From contig NZ_CP059556.1 of assembly GCF_024734405.1 (NCBI RefSeq), forward strand, positions 3,348,001-3,412,000: a stretch of DNA of 64,000 nt. Reading direction: 5' to 3'. Positions 26,281 through 35,580 of this stretch are shown piece by piece (within the stretch, counting starts at the first letter, position 1; every line of letters starts with the position of its first letter). The stretch comes from Saccharopolyspora gregorii (GTDB lineage Bacteria > Actinomycetota > Actinomycetes > Mycobacteriales > Pseudonocardiaceae). A program made the position numbers and the translations under genes. Below the pieces are notes generated by a model that did no database searches, was not told the DNA's origin, and saw only the letters and a list, made by a program, of their open reading frames with translations.

Positions 26281-27447
26281 TCACCGCGGAGGCAGCGGGA
26301 GGGGCGGGGCGGTGGCCGGCACCGGGACCGCGTCGGGAACGGGGGCGCGGGGAACGTTGGCGGAGCCGCGGACGTTGGTGGGGCCGTCCGGCGGTTCGGC
26401 GCACCGGATGTCCGGGTTCGCCGGGATCGGCGTGATGTCGTCGCCGGGGCGGCGTTCGGTTCCCTCGTAGCCCTTCTCGCAGGCCAGCGGGTTGAAGAAG
26501 TTGAGCACCACGCCCAGGTGCCCGCGCCCGTCGCCGTCCTGCGCGCTGTGGCTGGCGGCCGACATCATCGGCATCGCCACCAGCACGTTCTCCAGCGCCG
26601 GGCCGCGGACGTCGAGCAGCCGCGCGGTGGTGAGCAGGTTCGCGGTGGTCGCGGCGAGACCGGTGCCGCTGTCGCGCAGCAGGCCGTCGAGCTGTTCGGC
26701 GGCCGGCGGGGCGACGTCGGCGAGCCGCCGCAGGTCCGGGTCGGAGGCGCGCAGCTGTTCGGCGACCTGGCGCAGGCCGCGGCTGAACTCGATGATCTGC
26801 CCGGATTGCTGCTGCTGGGTGCGCAGCACCACGTCGGAGTTCGCCAGCAGCGCGGTGGTGCTCGGCAGGTTGCGGTCGGCGGCGGCGATGAGCGATCCGG
26901 TGCTGTCCAGCATCCGCTGCAGGTGCGGCCCGGTGCCCTGCAGCGCGGTGCCGGATTCCTCGACGACGGTGCGCAGCGCGTCCAGCGGCACGTCCGCGAC
27001 GAGCCGGTCCAGGTTCAGCAGCAGCGATTCCGGCGGGGGTGGCAGTTCGGCGCGCTCGGCGGGGATCACCGACCCGTCCCGCAGCACCGGTCCGTGCTCG
27101 TCGTCGGGCCGCAGGTCGAGGTACTGCTCCCCCACCGCCGAGCGGTTCGCCGCCGCCGCGCGCGCGTCCGCGGGGATCGGCGGGGCGGCGGAGTCGATGT
27201 GCAGGTCCAGCGCCGCTCCGCGGTCGGTGAGCCGCACCCCGGTGACCCGCCCGACGGCCACTCCCCGGTAGGTGACCTCCGAGTTGGTGAACACCCCACC
27301 GGTGTCGGGCACCTCCACCACGACGGCGTAGCCGCCCGCCCCGACCAACCGGTCCAGTCCCGCGTAGCGGGCGCCGGTGAACCCGATGCCGACGACGGCG
27401 ATGAGCAGGAACAGCCCCAGCCGGATCGTCGTGGCCCTGCTGAACAT
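26281..27447 (-). CDS. mce4F: Mce4F, sterol-import MCE protein
   Basis: A 388-residue MCE-family protein. An N-terminal membrane anchor (TTIRLGLFLLIAVVGIGF, residues 6-23) precedes the MCE domain (about 38-115: VEVPDTGGVFTNSEVTYRGVAVGRV), a long alpha-helical region, and a Pro-rich tail ending APPLPLPPR. MCE subunits assemble into a hexameric periplasm-spanning tunnel that carries sterol to the YrbE permease. It is last in the yrbE4A-mce4F order and its start shares one base with the mce4E stop. No mas4-type genes follow; the next gene is a convergent dehydrogenase. Confidence 0.92.
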   Translation of the reverse strand: MFSRATTIRLGLFLLIAVVGIGFTGARYAGLDRLVGAGGYAVVVEVPDTGGVFTNSEVTYRGVAVGRVTGVRLTDRGAALDLHIDSAAPPIPADARAAAANRSAVGEQYLDLRPDDEHGPVLRDGSVIPAERAELPPPPESLLLNLDRLVADVPLDALRTVVEESGTALQGTGPHLQRMLDSTGSLIAAADRNLPSTTALLANSDVVLRTQQQQSGQIIEFSRGLRQVAEQLRASDPDLRRLADVAPPAAEQLDGLLRDSGTGLAATTANLLTTARLLDVRGPALENVLVAMPMMSAASHSAQDGDGRGHLGVVLNFFNPLACEKGYEGTERRPGDDITPIPANPDIRCAEPPDGPTNVRGSANVPRAPVPDAVPVPATAPPLPLPPR

Positions 27448-28499
27448 CACGGCCCCCCGAGCGGTAGCGGTGCGCCCGAGTCGGAGATCCCGGGCAGCGG
27501 CAACAGCGGCCCGCTGCTGTTCGACAGGTTGCCGAGGACGCTGGTCAGGTCCAGGTCGAGGTCCACGTCGACGTTCACGAAATCGCCCTTGAGCGGGACC
27601 ATCGCGTTCTCCGGGAACGGGTAGCTGGCCAGGTAGCCGATGGCCTTCGGCAGGTCGGTGCCCGCCTTCGCGAGTTCGCGCAGCGTCGGCGCGAGCGCGT
27701 CGAGGTCGGCGACCAGGTCGTCCCGGCTCGCGTCGGCCGTGCGCACCGCGACCTGGGAGAACCGGTCGAGGGCCCGCAGCATTCGCACCAGGTCGCCGCG
27801 CTGCCGCTCCAGGACGCGCAGTCCGGGTTCGAGCCCGTCCAGGCCGGTGGTGAGGTCGTCGAGCTGTCCGCGCAGGTCGGCGGAGAGCCGGTTCAGCCCG
27901 TCGAGCGCGCGGGTGATGTCCTGCTTCTGCTCGTCCAGCCGGGACACCGCTTCGTCCACTCGGGACAGCAGCGAGCGCACCTGCGGTTCGTTGCCGCCGA
28001 GCGCGCGGTCCAGTTCCTCGACGATGCCGTTGAGCTGCGCGACGCCGCCGCCGTTGAGCAGCAGGGACAGCGCGCCGAGCACCTCTTCGACCTGCGGGTT
28101 GCGGTCGGTGCGCTCCAGCGGGATCTCCGCGCCGTCGCGCAGCGGGCCGCCCGCGGGTTCGGCGGGCCGGGCGAGCTCGACGAACTTCTCCCCCAGCAGG
28201 CTGGATTGCCGCAGCCGCGCTTCGGCGTTGGCGGGCAGCCGCACGTCCCCGTTGACGACGAGCGTGACCACGGCGGTCGCGTTGTCGGGGGCGAGCCCGA
28301 TGCCGCGGACCTTCCCGACCGGCACGTCGTCCACCTTCACCCCGGCTTGCGGCACCAGGTCGAGGACGTCGGCGAACCGCACCCGCACCTCGTACGGGTG
28401 GTCGCCGAGGTCGGCGCCGCCGGGCAGCGGCGCGTCCTGCACCGAGGCGCCGCACCCGGTGACCAGCAGCAGCGCGCAGCAGCCGAGCGCCCGGCGCAT
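27447..28499 (-). CDS. mce4E: Mce4E lipoprotein of the sterol importer (LprN-like)
   Basis: A 350-residue MCE protein with a lipoprotein signal: MRRALGCCALLLVTGC, giving lipobox LVTGC with Cys16 as the likely lipidated residue. The MCE domain spans about 37-115 (VRVRFADVLDLVPQAGVKVDDVPVGKV) and is followed by coiled helices. Position five and the lipobox identify the E subunit, called LprN in M. tuberculosis. The C-terminus ends SDSGAPLPLGGP, resembling the tail of Mce4D. Start and stop each share a base with the neighbouring mce genes. Confidence 0.93.
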   Translation of the reverse strand: MRRALGCCALLLVTGCGASVQDAPLPGGADLGDHPYEVRVRFADVLDLVPQAGVKVDDVPVGKVRGIGLAPDNATAVVTLVVNGDVRLPANAEARLRQSSLLGEKFVELARPAEPAGGPLRDGAEIPLERTDRNPQVEEVLGALSLLLNGGGVAQLNGIVEELDRALGGNEPQVRSLLSRVDEAVSRLDEQKQDITRALDGLNRLSADLRGQLDDLTTGLDGLEPGLRVLERQRGDLVRMLRALDRFSQVAVRTADASRDDLVADLDALAPTLRELAKAGTDLPKAIGYLASYPFPENAMVPLKGDFVNVDVDLDLDLTSVLGNLSNSSGPLLPLPGISDSGAPLPLGGP

Positions 28500-29650
28500 C
28501 ACGGGCCACCGAGGCCGAGCGGCAGCGGCGGGAGCTCCCCGCGGGAGAGGTGGTCCACCGCTTCCCCGGGCGAGGGCAGCGGGACGGCACCGTCGAGCAC
28601 CCCGGCCAGCCCCGCGCAGGTCCGCCCCAGCTCCGGCGGAACCTGCGCGGGCGCGGCGGATTCCAGCAGCTTGCACACCAACAGCACCGGCGGGAACGTC
28701 AGCTCGTTGATGTTGGCGCGGACCGCGACGGTGCCGGAGGCGGCGTCGTAGGCGTTGATGAAGTTGCTCATCCCGGTCGGGGCGATGTCGAGGACTTCGC
28801 CGAGCGTTTCCCGCTGCTCCACCAGCGCCCTGGTCACGTCGGCGAGCTGGTCCACGTTGGCGGTCACCGATTCCCGGTTGTCCCGCACGAACCCGTCGAG
28901 GTCGGTGAGCGCGGCCGTCAGCGAGCTCAGCGCGGCGGCGGTCTGCTGCCGCTCGTCGGCGAGGAACCCGGAGACGTCGGCGAGCCGGGTGTGGAAGTCC
29001 CGCACCTGCGCGTCGTTGGCGGCCAGCGTCGCGGTGAACTCGTTGAGGTGGTCGACGGTGGCGAACAGGTCGTCGTGCGAGCCGTCGAGGGTGGCCGACA
29101 GTTCGCCGAGCCGCCGCACCGTCTCGTTCAGCTTCGCCCCGTTGCCGTCGAGGTTCGCCGCGGCGGTGCCGAGCAGGTCCGACAGCGCCCCGTCCCGGTT
29201 GGCGCCGTCCGGCCCGAGGGCTTCGGTGAGCGCGTTGGCGCTGCGGTACAGGTCGTCGAGGTCGGCGGGGACCATCGTGCGGTCGGTGCCGAGCACCGCG
29301 CCGGGGGCCAGCTCCGGGCCGCCCTCGTAAGCGGGGGTGAGCTGCACGTACCGGTCGCTGACGAGGCTCGGGGCCACCACCACCGCGCCCGCCGCGGCGG
29401 GGACGCGGAGCTCGCGGTCCACGCTCAGCTCCACCCGCACCCGGCCGCCTTCGGGCCGCACCGAGGTGACGCGGCCGACCTCGACGCCCAGCACCCGCAC
29501 CGACGACTGCGGGTACAGGCCCACGGCCCGCTCGAAGTAGGCGGTGATGCGGGTGCCCGGGTCGCGCAGCACCCACCACAGCGCGCCGCTGAGCAGCAGC
29601 ACCAGCACGCAGCCGAAGGCGAGCAGCGCCGTCGCCGGTCTCCGGTTCAT
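28499..29650 (-). CDS. mce4D: Mce4D, sterol-import MCE protein
   Basis: A 383-residue MCE protein. Residues 5-27 (PATALLAFGCVLVLLLSGALWWV) form an uncleaved membrane anchor, and the MCE domain follows at about 32-110 (RITAYFERAVGLYPQSSVRVLGVEVGRV). A long helical region rich in DLDD and LTAALTDLDGF-type heptads builds the tunnel, and the tail ends ELPPLPLGLGGP. It overlaps mce4C by ATGA. Order within the operon and the anchor type place it as the D subunit. Confidence 0.92.
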   Translation of the reverse strand: MNRRPATALLAFGCVLVLLLSGALWWVLRDPGTRITAYFERAVGLYPQSSVRVLGVEVGRVTSVRPEGGRVRVELSVDRELRVPAAAGAVVVAPSLVSDRYVQLTPAYEGGPELAPGAVLGTDRTMVPADLDDLYRSANALTEALGPDGANRDGALSDLLGTAAANLDGNGAKLNETVRRLGELSATLDGSHDDLFATVDHLNEFTATLAANDAQVRDFHTRLADVSGFLADERQQTAAALSSLTAALTDLDGFVRDNRESVTANVDQLADVTRALVEQRETLGEVLDIAPTGMSNFINAYDAASGTVAVRANINELTFPPVLLVCKLLESAAPAQVPPELGRTCAGLAGVLDGAVPLPSPGEAVDHLSRGELPPLPLGLGGP

Positions 29651-30660
29651 CGTCCACCTCCGCGGAGGTCGCAGCCGTGCGGGTTGATCTGCAGCGGGCC
29701 GGCGTCCACGGTCGGCGGCACCAGCCCGCACAGGTAGCCGTCGAACCAGCGCCCGTTGCCGACGGTGTTGTTGAACCCGGTCACGTAGGGCCGCAGCGCG
29801 GCGATGGTGGCCGCCACCTGGTCCTGGTTGCGCTGCAGCATGGCGGTGACCTGCTGCAGCTCGCGCAGCGCCGGGTTCAGCCGCTGCTGGTTGTCGGCGA
29901 CGAGCCCGCGCAGCTGCGCGGAGACCTCCTGGGTGCCGCGCAGCAGCGAGCCGATGGCGTCGCGGCGGCGTTGGAGTTCGCCGAGCAGCAGGTTCCCGTC
30001 GCCGACGAGCCGGGCGACCTGCGCGTCGCGGTCGGCGGCGATGCCGCTGACGTCGGCGGCGTGGTGCAGCAGGTCGGCGAGCTGCTCGTCGCGGGAGGCG
30101 ATGGTGCGGGACAGGGCGGCGAGCCCGTCCACGGCGCCGCCGAGGTGCTGCTCCCCGCCGCGCAGGCTCTCGGACAGGACCTGGAAGCTGCGGGCGAGCT
30201 GGTCGGTGTCGACCCGGCCGGTGCTGCGGGCGACCTGGTCGAGGGCATCGGGGATGTCGAAGGGCACCTCGGTGCGGGCGTCGGGGATGGTGCGGTCCGG
30301 GTCCTGCGGGTGCGCGCCGCCGGGGCGCAGCGCCAGGTTCTTCGCGCCCAGCAAGGTCTTCAGCTGGATGGACACCGTGCTGCGGTCTCCGACGGGCACG
30401 TCCTCGACGCGGAACCGCACCAGCACCCTGTTCCCGTCGAGGCCCACCTCGGTGACCTCGCCGACGCGGACGCCGGCGACCTCCACGTCGTCGCCCGCGC
30501 CGAGCCCGGCGGATTCGGTGAACTGCGCCGAGTAGGTGGTGCCGCCGCCGAGCAGCGGCAGGTCGTTCGCGAAGAACGCCAGCAGCGTCACGGCGGTCAG
30601 CAGCCCGAGGGCGACGACGCCGACGGTGGCCTGGTCGCGGTCGCGCAGCGCGGTGCTCAT
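29647..30660 (-). CDS. mce4C: Mce4C, sterol-import MCE protein
   Basis: A 337-residue MCE protein with membrane anchor ATVGVVALGLLTAVTLLAFF (residues 11-30), MCE domain at about 42-120 (YSAQFTESAGLGAGDDVEVAGVRVGEV) and a helical C-terminal half. The C-terminus ends in two cysteines within GYLCGLVPPTVDAGPLQINPHGCDL, which may form a disulfide outside the membrane. It overlaps mce4B and mce4D by four bases each, so the six MCE proteins are probably made in fixed ratio. Confidence 0.92.
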   Translation of the reverse strand: MSTALRDRDQATVGVVALGLLTAVTLLAFFANDLPLLGGGTTYSAQFTESAGLGAGDDVEVAGVRVGEVTEVGLDGNRVLVRFRVEDVPVGDRSTVSIQLKTLLGAKNLALRPGGAHPQDPDRTIPDARTEVPFDIPDALDQVARSTGRVDTDQLARSFQVLSESLRGGEQHLGGAVDGLAALSRTIASRDEQLADLLHHAADVSGIAADRDAQVARLVGDGNLLLGELQRRRDAIGSLLRGTQEVSAQLRGLVADNQQRLNPALRELQQVTAMLQRNQDQVAATIAALRPYVTGFNNTVGNGRWFDGYLCGLVPPTVDAGPLQINPHGCDLRGGGR

Positions 30661-31694
30661 GGGCGGCACCTCTCGGGCATCCGGGTCGGGGGCAGCGGCA
30701 GCACCTGGGCTCGCACGTCGAGCCCGGAGATGCCGATGGTTCCGGTGAGGCGGCACAGGTAGAAGTTGAACCAGCTGCCGTAGCTCACCGTGCGGGTCAG
30801 CGAGTCGAGCCGGCCCGGCAGCGTCCGCAGGTCGTGCTCCAGCTGCGGCAGCCCGGCGTTCAGGTTCGCCGACAGGTCGCCGAGCGCGGCCACGTCCTCG
30901 CGCAGCGGCGGCCGGACGTCGCGCAGCAGCCCCGCGGTGGTGCCGGTGAGCTCGTCGAGGGCGGCGACCGCGTCACCGACGGGTTCGCGCTGTGCGGCGA
31001 AGCCGCTGACGAGGCGTTGCAGCGCGTCGACGAGCCCGGCGAGTTCCGGTCCGCGGGCGCCGACCTGGGCGAGCACGGCGTTGAGGTTGTCGATGACCTG
31101 CCCGATCACCTGGTCCTTCTCGGCGAGCGTCCCGGTCAGCGACGCGGTGTGCGCGAGGATGCTCTGCACGGTGCCGCCTTCCCCTTGCAGCACCTGGACG
31201 AGCTCGCCGGAGAGCCGGTTGACGTCACCCGGTTCGAGGGCGCGCAGCAGCGGCTGGAACCCGTTGAACAGCGCGGTGAGGTTCAGCGCCGGCCGGGTCT
31301 GGGCGACGGGCAGCACCGCGTCGGCGGGCAGCACGGCTTCGCCGGGGTCGAGGGCCGCGTCGAGCGCGAGGTAGCGCTGCCCGGCGAGGTTGCGGTACTT
31401 GACGGTGGCGATGGCGTCCGCGGGCAGCCGCCGCGCCGCGTCCACCTGGAACCGGGCCAGCGCGCGGCGGCCGTCGACCACCTCCAGCGAGGTGACCTGC
31501 CCGACCCGCACCCCGGCGATGCGGACCTCGTCGCCTTCGCCGAGCCCGGAGGCGTCGTCGAACTCGGCGGCGTAGCCGGTGGTGGACCCGACGTCGGAGG
31601 CCGCGATGGTCATCGCGAGCAGCCCGGTGAGCAGCCCGGTGACAAGCGTGAACAACGACAGCTTGACCAGCGGTGCGGCGAGTCCGGCCCTCAT
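30657..31694 (-). CDS. mce4B: Mce4B, sterol-import MCE protein
   Basis: A 345-residue MCE protein. The anchor LVKLSLFTLVTGLLTGLLAM (9-28) is followed by the MCE domain (about 41-120: YAAEFDDASGLGEGDEVRIAGVRVGQV) and a helical region, with cysteines near the C-terminus (FYLCRLTG and PERCRP) as in Mce4C. ATGA overlaps on both sides tie it to mce4A and mce4C. The subunit letter comes from operon order. Confidence 0.92.
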   Translation of the reverse strand: MRAGLAAPLVKLSLFTLVTGLLTGLLAMTIAASDVGSTTGYAAEFDDASGLGEGDEVRIAGVRVGQVTSLEVVDGRRALARFQVDAARRLPADAIATVKYRNLAGQRYLALDAALDPGEAVLPADAVLPVAQTRPALNLTALFNGFQPLLRALEPGDVNRLSGELVQVLQGEGGTVQSILAHTASLTGTLAEKDQVIGQVIDNLNAVLAQVGARGPELAGLVDALQRLVSGFAAQREPVGDAVAALDELTGTTAGLLRDVRPPLREDVAALGDLSANLNAGLPQLEHDLRTLPGRLDSLTRTVSYGSWFNFYLCRLTGTIGISGLDVRAQVLPLPPTRMPERCRP

Positions 31695-33013
31695 CGCAGG
31701 GTCACCTCCGCTCCGCGGTAGACGGGTCCGACGAGCACGCTGCTCCAGTCCGGCACGTCGCCCGGGGTGCGGTGCAGCTCGGGCGCGAGCAGCGCGGCGA
31801 CCAGGTCGCGTTCGGCGGGCGAGTTCACCAGCGGCCCGTCCGCGGACTGCGCGCTGGTGGCGGCGGGCTGCTGCTCCCCCGGGCAGTTCGGCGGCGGCGG
31901 GTGGGTGGAGCCGTCGCGCAGCGGCCCGCCGGGCGGGTACTGCGGGAAGCGGTCCGGCGGTTCGACCCACGGGTAGCAGCGCGGGCCGCGGGTGTCCTCG
32001 TAGCGGGGCGAGTCGATGCCGGGCAGGTACTTCCCGCGGCTGCCGGTGATCTCGATGGTGACCTTCTGCATCGGGTTCGCGTCACCCGCGCCGAACGCCC
32101 GCTCGGCGATGGGGATGCTGCGGGTGAGCTGGTCGAGCACGCAGCCGTACTGCGGCGCGTACCGGGCGAGCAGGTCCACCGTGGACCGCGAATCGGCGGC
32201 GAGCCGGATCAGGTTGTCCCCGTTGGCGTCCAGGAACCGGGTCGCGTTCTCCGCGGTGACGGCGGTGGTCTTCCAGACGTGCTCGAACGCGTCGCGCCGT
32301 TGTGCGATCGTGCCGCTGGTGGTGGTGAGGTCCCGCATCGCGCGCAGCAGGTCGGGTGCCGCCTCGTGGTAGGTGCGGGCGACGTCGTCGACGCGGCCCA
32401 GCACCGACCGCAGCCGCGGCAGCGACGGGTTGAACCGGCCGAGGTAGCCGTCGAGGTCGCGCAGCGTCGTGCCGAGCTGCTCGCCGCGCCCGTCCAGCGC
32501 CTGCGACACGGCGTTCAGCGTGGCCGCGAGCTGCTGCGGCTGCACCGCCTGCAGCAGCGGCAGCAGGTCGTCGAGGACGCGTTCCACCTCGATGGCGGCG
32601 GAGCTGCGGTCCTGCCCGATCACGTCCCCCGCGACCAGGTGCGGGCCGGTGCCCGGGCCGGTGTGCGCGAGGGACACGTACCGCTCCCCGAACAGCGTCT
32701 TCGGCAGCAGCCGCGCGGTGGCGTCGGCGGGGATCAGCTCGGCCATCTCCGGGCGCAGCGCCAGGTCCAGCTCGGCGCGGTCCGGTCCGGGGCGCACCGC
32801 GCGCACCTCGCCGACGAGCACGCCGCGCACCTTCACGTCCGATCCGGCGCGCAGCTCGTTGCCCGCCCGGTCGGTGTGCAGCACGACCGGCACCACCGGC
32901 GTGAACGACTTCCGGTAGAAGCCGATCATGCAGGTGAAGAACAGCGCGGACACCAGCAGGAACACCAGCCCCAGCAGCTGGTGCCCGCGCCGGTCCCGCC
33001 GCGCCCGCCTCAT
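31691..33013 (-). CDS. mce4A: Mce4A, sterol-import MCE protein
   Basis: A 440-residue MCE protein. An N-terminal basic stretch (MRRARRDRRG) leads into the anchor LLGLVFLLVSALFFTCMIGF; the MCE domain is at about 45-125 (VVLHTDRAGNELRAGSDVKVRGVLVGEV). The C-terminal 120 residues are Pro/Gly-rich with CYPWVEPPDRFPQYPPGG. The same frame stays open upstream, but the ATG at 33013 overlapping the yrbE4B stop gives the family start. It is the first MCE subunit of the hexamer. Confidence 0.93.
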   Translation of the reverse strand: MRRARRDRRGHQLLGLVFLLVSALFFTCMIGFYRKSFTPVVPVVLHTDRAGNELRAGSDVKVRGVLVGEVRAVRPGPDRAELDLALRPEMAELIPADATARLLPKTLFGERYVSLAHTGPGTGPHLVAGDVIGQDRSSAAIEVERVLDDLLPLLQAVQPQQLAATLNAVSQALDGRGEQLGTTLRDLDGYLGRFNPSLPRLRSVLGRVDDVARTYHEAAPDLLRAMRDLTTTSGTIAQRRDAFEHVWKTTAVTAENATRFLDANGDNLIRLAADSRSTVDLLARYAPQYGCVLDQLTRSIPIAERAFGAGDANPMQKVTIEITGSRGKYLPGIDSPRYEDTRGPRCYPWVEPPDRFPQYPPGGPLRDGSTHPPPPNCPGEQQPAATSAQSADGPLVNSPAERDLVAALLAPELHRTPGDVPDWSSVLVGPVYRGAEVTLR

Positions 33014-33879
33014 CCGGCGATCCGCACGGTCGTGGTCGAACCCCAGATCGCCAGGCTCAGGAAGAAGTCCAGCACCGCCACCAGCACGATCGAGGTGCGC
33101 ACCGCCCGCCCGACCGCGATGCCCACGCCCGCGGGCCCGCCGCGCGCGGTGTAGCCGTAGTAGCAGTGCGTCAAGATCACCACGAGGCTGAACACCAGCA
33201 CCTTCCCGAACGACCACAGCACGTCCTGCGGCGGCAGGAACAGGTGGAAGTAGTGGTCGTAGGTGCCCGCCGACTGCCCGTAGAACCACACGGTGATCTG
33301 CCGCGACGCGAAGTAGGAACCGAGCAGCCCCACCACGTACAGCGGGATCACCGCCGCGAGCCCGGCCAGCACCCGGCTGGTCACCAGGTAGGGCACGGTG
33401 CGCACGCCCATCACTTCGAGCGCGTCGATCTCGTCGGAGATGCGCATCGCGCCGAGCTGCGCGGTGAACCCGCAGCCGACCGTCGCCGACAACGCCAGGC
33501 CCGCCGACAGCGGCGCGACCTCGCGGGTGTCGAAGTAGGCGGCGATGAACCCGGTCAGCGCGGAGGTGCCGAGCTGGTCCAGCGAGGAGTAGCCCTGCAA
33601 CCCGACGATCGCCCCGGTGCACACCGTCATCCCGATCATCACGCCGAGCGTGCCGCCGATGACGGCGAGCGCGCCGCTGCCGAACATCACCTCGGTGAGC
33701 AGCCGCCCCGTCTCCCGCGGGTACTTGCGCAACGTCAGCGGCGCCAGCGCCAGCGCCCGCAGGTAGAACGCCAGCTGCCACCCGAGCCCGGCGAGCGCGT
33801 CGCCGAGGCGGGAGAACAGCAGCGCGAACCGGCGCCGCCACGGCGTCGGCGGCGGCAGGTACTGCTCGGTCGCGACCAT
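33010..33879 (-). CDS. yrbE4B: YrbE4B, MlaE-family permease of the sterol importer
   Basis: A 289-residue integral membrane protein of the MlaE/YrbE family with about five to six hydrophobic segments (for example ALAVIGGTLGVMIGMTVCTG, VLAGLAAVIPLYVVGLLGSY and TSIVLVAVLDFFLSLAIWG). The MlaE signature region GFTAQLGAMRISDEIDALEVMGV lies near residue 150. With YrbE4A it forms the inner-membrane permease that receives sterol from the Mce4 tunnel. Its ATG shares a base with the yrbE4A stop and its stop overlaps mce4A. The cognate ATPase (MceG) is not in the window. Confidence 0.94.
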   Translation of the reverse strand: MVATEQYLPPPTPWRRRFALLFSRLGDALAGLGWQLAFYLRALALAPLTLRKYPRETGRLLTEVMFGSGALAVIGGTLGVMIGMTVCTGAIVGLQGYSSLDQLGTSALTGFIAAYFDTREVAPLSAGLALSATVGCGFTAQLGAMRISDEIDALEVMGVRTVPYLVTSRVLAGLAAVIPLYVVGLLGSYFASRQITVWFYGQSAGTYDHYFHLFLPPQDVLWSFGKVLVFSLVVILTHCYYGYTARGGPAGVGIAVGRAVRTSIVLVAVLDFFLSLAIWGSTTTVRIAG

Positions 33880-34673
33880 CACAACTCCTTCGGCGGAACG
33901 AGTTGCAGGTAGATCCCGGTGATCACCAGGTTGATCGCGAACAGCAGCAGGAAGGTGATCACCACGGCCTGGTTCACCGCGTCGCCCACGCCCTTCGGCC
34001 CGCCGGCCGGGTGCAGGCCCCGGTAGGCGGCGACCACCCCGGCCACGAACCCGTAGATCAGCGCCTTGAGCTCGCTGACGTAGAGGTCCGGCAGCTGCGC
34101 GAGCGCGTTGAAGCTGGCCAGGTAGGCGCCGGGCGTGCCGCCCTGCAGCACCACGTTGAAGAAGTAGCCGCCGGCCACGCCCACCACGCTGACCAGCCCG
34201 TTGAGCAGCAGCGCGACGAACACGGCGCCGAGCACGCGCGGCACGATCAGCCGGTGCACCACGGAGACGCCGAGCACTTCCATCGCGTCGATCTCCTCGC
34301 GGATGGTGCGGGCGCCGATGTCCGCGCACACCGCCGAACCGCCCGCCCCGGCCACCAGCAGCGCGGTGATCAACGGGCTGGCCTGCTGCAGGATGGACAG
34401 CGCGCTGGCCGCGCCGGTGAACGACTGGGCGCCGATCTGCTGGGTCAGCGACCCGAGCTGCATGGCGATCACCGCGCCGAACGGGATGGCCACCAGCGCG
34501 GTCGGCAGGATGGTGACGCTCGCGAACAGCCACGCCTGCTGCACCCACTCCCGCACCTGGAACGGGCGTCTGGGCACGGCGCGCAGCACTTCCCAGGACA
34601 GCGTGGCGAGCCTGCCGACCTGGGCGAACGCGGCGCTCGCGGGGACGCGGTGGCTGGAGCCGGGCGAGTTCAC
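33879..34673 (-). CDS. yrbE4A: YrbE4A, MlaE-family permease of the sterol importer
   Basis: A 264-residue MlaE/YrbE permease with several hydrophobic segments, including ASVTILPTALVAIPFGAVIA, AVFVALLLNGLVSVVGVAGGYF and AVVITFLLLFAINLVITGIY. The signature AVCADIGARTIREEIDAMEVLGV is near residue 120. The GTG at 34673 with an upstream GGGGAG is chosen; further upstream in-frame starts add a low-similarity basic tail. A 156-bp gap separates it from the SDR gene upstream, in which I see no KstR-type box, so transcription probably continues from the fdxD/adh promoters. Confidence 0.93.
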   Translation of the reverse strand: MNSPGSSHRVPASAAFAQVGRLATLSWEVLRAVPRRPFQVREWVQQAWLFASVTILPTALVAIPFGAVIAMQLGSLTQQIGAQSFTGAASALSILQQASPLITALLVAGAGGSAVCADIGARTIREEIDAMEVLGVSVVHRLIVPRVLGAVFVALLLNGLVSVVGVAGGYFFNVVLQGGTPGAYLASFNALAQLPDLYVSELKALIYGFVAGVVAAYRGLHPAGGPKGVGDAVNQAVVITFLLLFAINLVITGIYLQLVPPKEL

Positions 34674-34829
34674 GGCGACTCCCCGCCCGCGCGGCGGCAC
34701 CGCACCACTTCGACGCCCATCGCTGCACCACCTCGTCGTCGCGCTCGCGCCGGGTCCGGCCCGCGGCGGCGCCGCGGGCGACCTGCTCGGTCCCCGCCGG
34801 TGCCCGACCCGGCGGGCCCGGCGGCGGGG

Positions 34830-35579
34830 TCATCTGGCCAGGGAATGCGTTGCGGTGGCACCTCCGTCCGCGACGAACTCGGCGCCGGTGCAGTAAGAGC
34901 TGTCGTCGCTCGCCAGGAACGCCACCAGGTTCGCGACCTCCTCGGGCCGCCCGACGCGGCCGAGGGCGAGCCGGGCGGCGGCGAAGTCGTCCAGCGCGGC
35001 GCCCACCTGCGCGCGCACCATCGCGGTGTCGATCACGCCGGGGTGCACCGAGTTGACCCGGATGCCGCGGTGGCCGAGCTCCAGCGCGGCCACCTTCGTC
35101 ATGCCGCGCACCGCGAACTTGCTGGCCGAGTAGGCGATCGAACCGGCCATCCCGGCCAGTCCCTCCACAGAGGACACGTTGATGATGGAACCGCCGTCGC
35201 GCATCGACCGCTGCACCGCCCGCATGCCGAGGAAGGCGCCGAACTGGTTGACCCGCACCACCCGCTCGAAGTCGGCGGGCTCGGTCTCGGCCAGCGGCGC
35301 CAGGTGCAGCACGCCCGCGTTGTTCACCAGCACGTCGACCGGGCCGAACGCGTCCTCGGCGGCCGCGACGGCACCGTCCCACGCGGCCTCGTCGGTGACG
35401 TCGAGGTGCCGGAACCGGGCGTCCGCCCCGAGCTCGGCGGCCAGCGCCCGCCCCGCCTCGTCGGCGACGTCGCCGAGCAGCACCCGCGCGCCGTCCGCGA
35501 CGAGGCGCCGCGCCGCCGCCGCGCCTTGGCCACCCGCCGCCCCGGTGATGATCGCGACCTTGCCGCGCAACCCGGCCAC
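34830..35579 (-). CDS. hydroxysteroid dehydrogenase-like SDR
   Basis: A 249-residue classical SDR: TGAAGGQGAAAARRL near residue 12, NNAGVLHL near 87, catalytic INVSSVEGLAG near 135 and YSASKFAVRGMTK near 150. The segment from VEGLAGMAGS to VDGG resembles mycobacterial Rv2002-type 3-alpha/20-beta-hydroxysteroid dehydrogenases. Its exact substrate is unproven. The GTG start follows the aldehyde dehydrogenase stop by 1 bp, so the two are coupled, and both precede the mce4 permease genes. This gene and the two other oxidoreductases are absent from the corresponding mycobacterial interval. Confidence 0.82.
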   Translation of the reverse strand: MAGLRGKVAIITGAAGGQGAAAARRLVADGARVLLGDVADEAGRALAAELGADARFRHLDVTDEAAWDGAVAAAEDAFGPVDVLVNNAGVLHLAPLAETEPADFERVVRVNQFGAFLGMRAVQRSMRDGGSIINVSSVEGLAGMAGSIAYSASKFAVRGMTKVAALELGHRGIRVNSVHPGVIDTAMVRAQVGAALDDFAAARLALGRVGRPEEVANLVAFLASDDSSYCTGAEFVADGGATATHSLAR

Positions 35580-35580
35580 C

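Noticed and set aside
31691-33841. Extended N-terminus for mce4A reaching into yrbE4B
   Set aside because: The extra frame is the out-of-frame shadow of yrbE4B; the ATG at 33013 with ATGA overlap gives the normal MCE protein start.
34674-34829. A small gene between yrbE4A and the upstream SDR
   Set aside because: The 63-codon frame there has no ribosome binding site, is Arg/Pro-rich and matches nothing recognisable.
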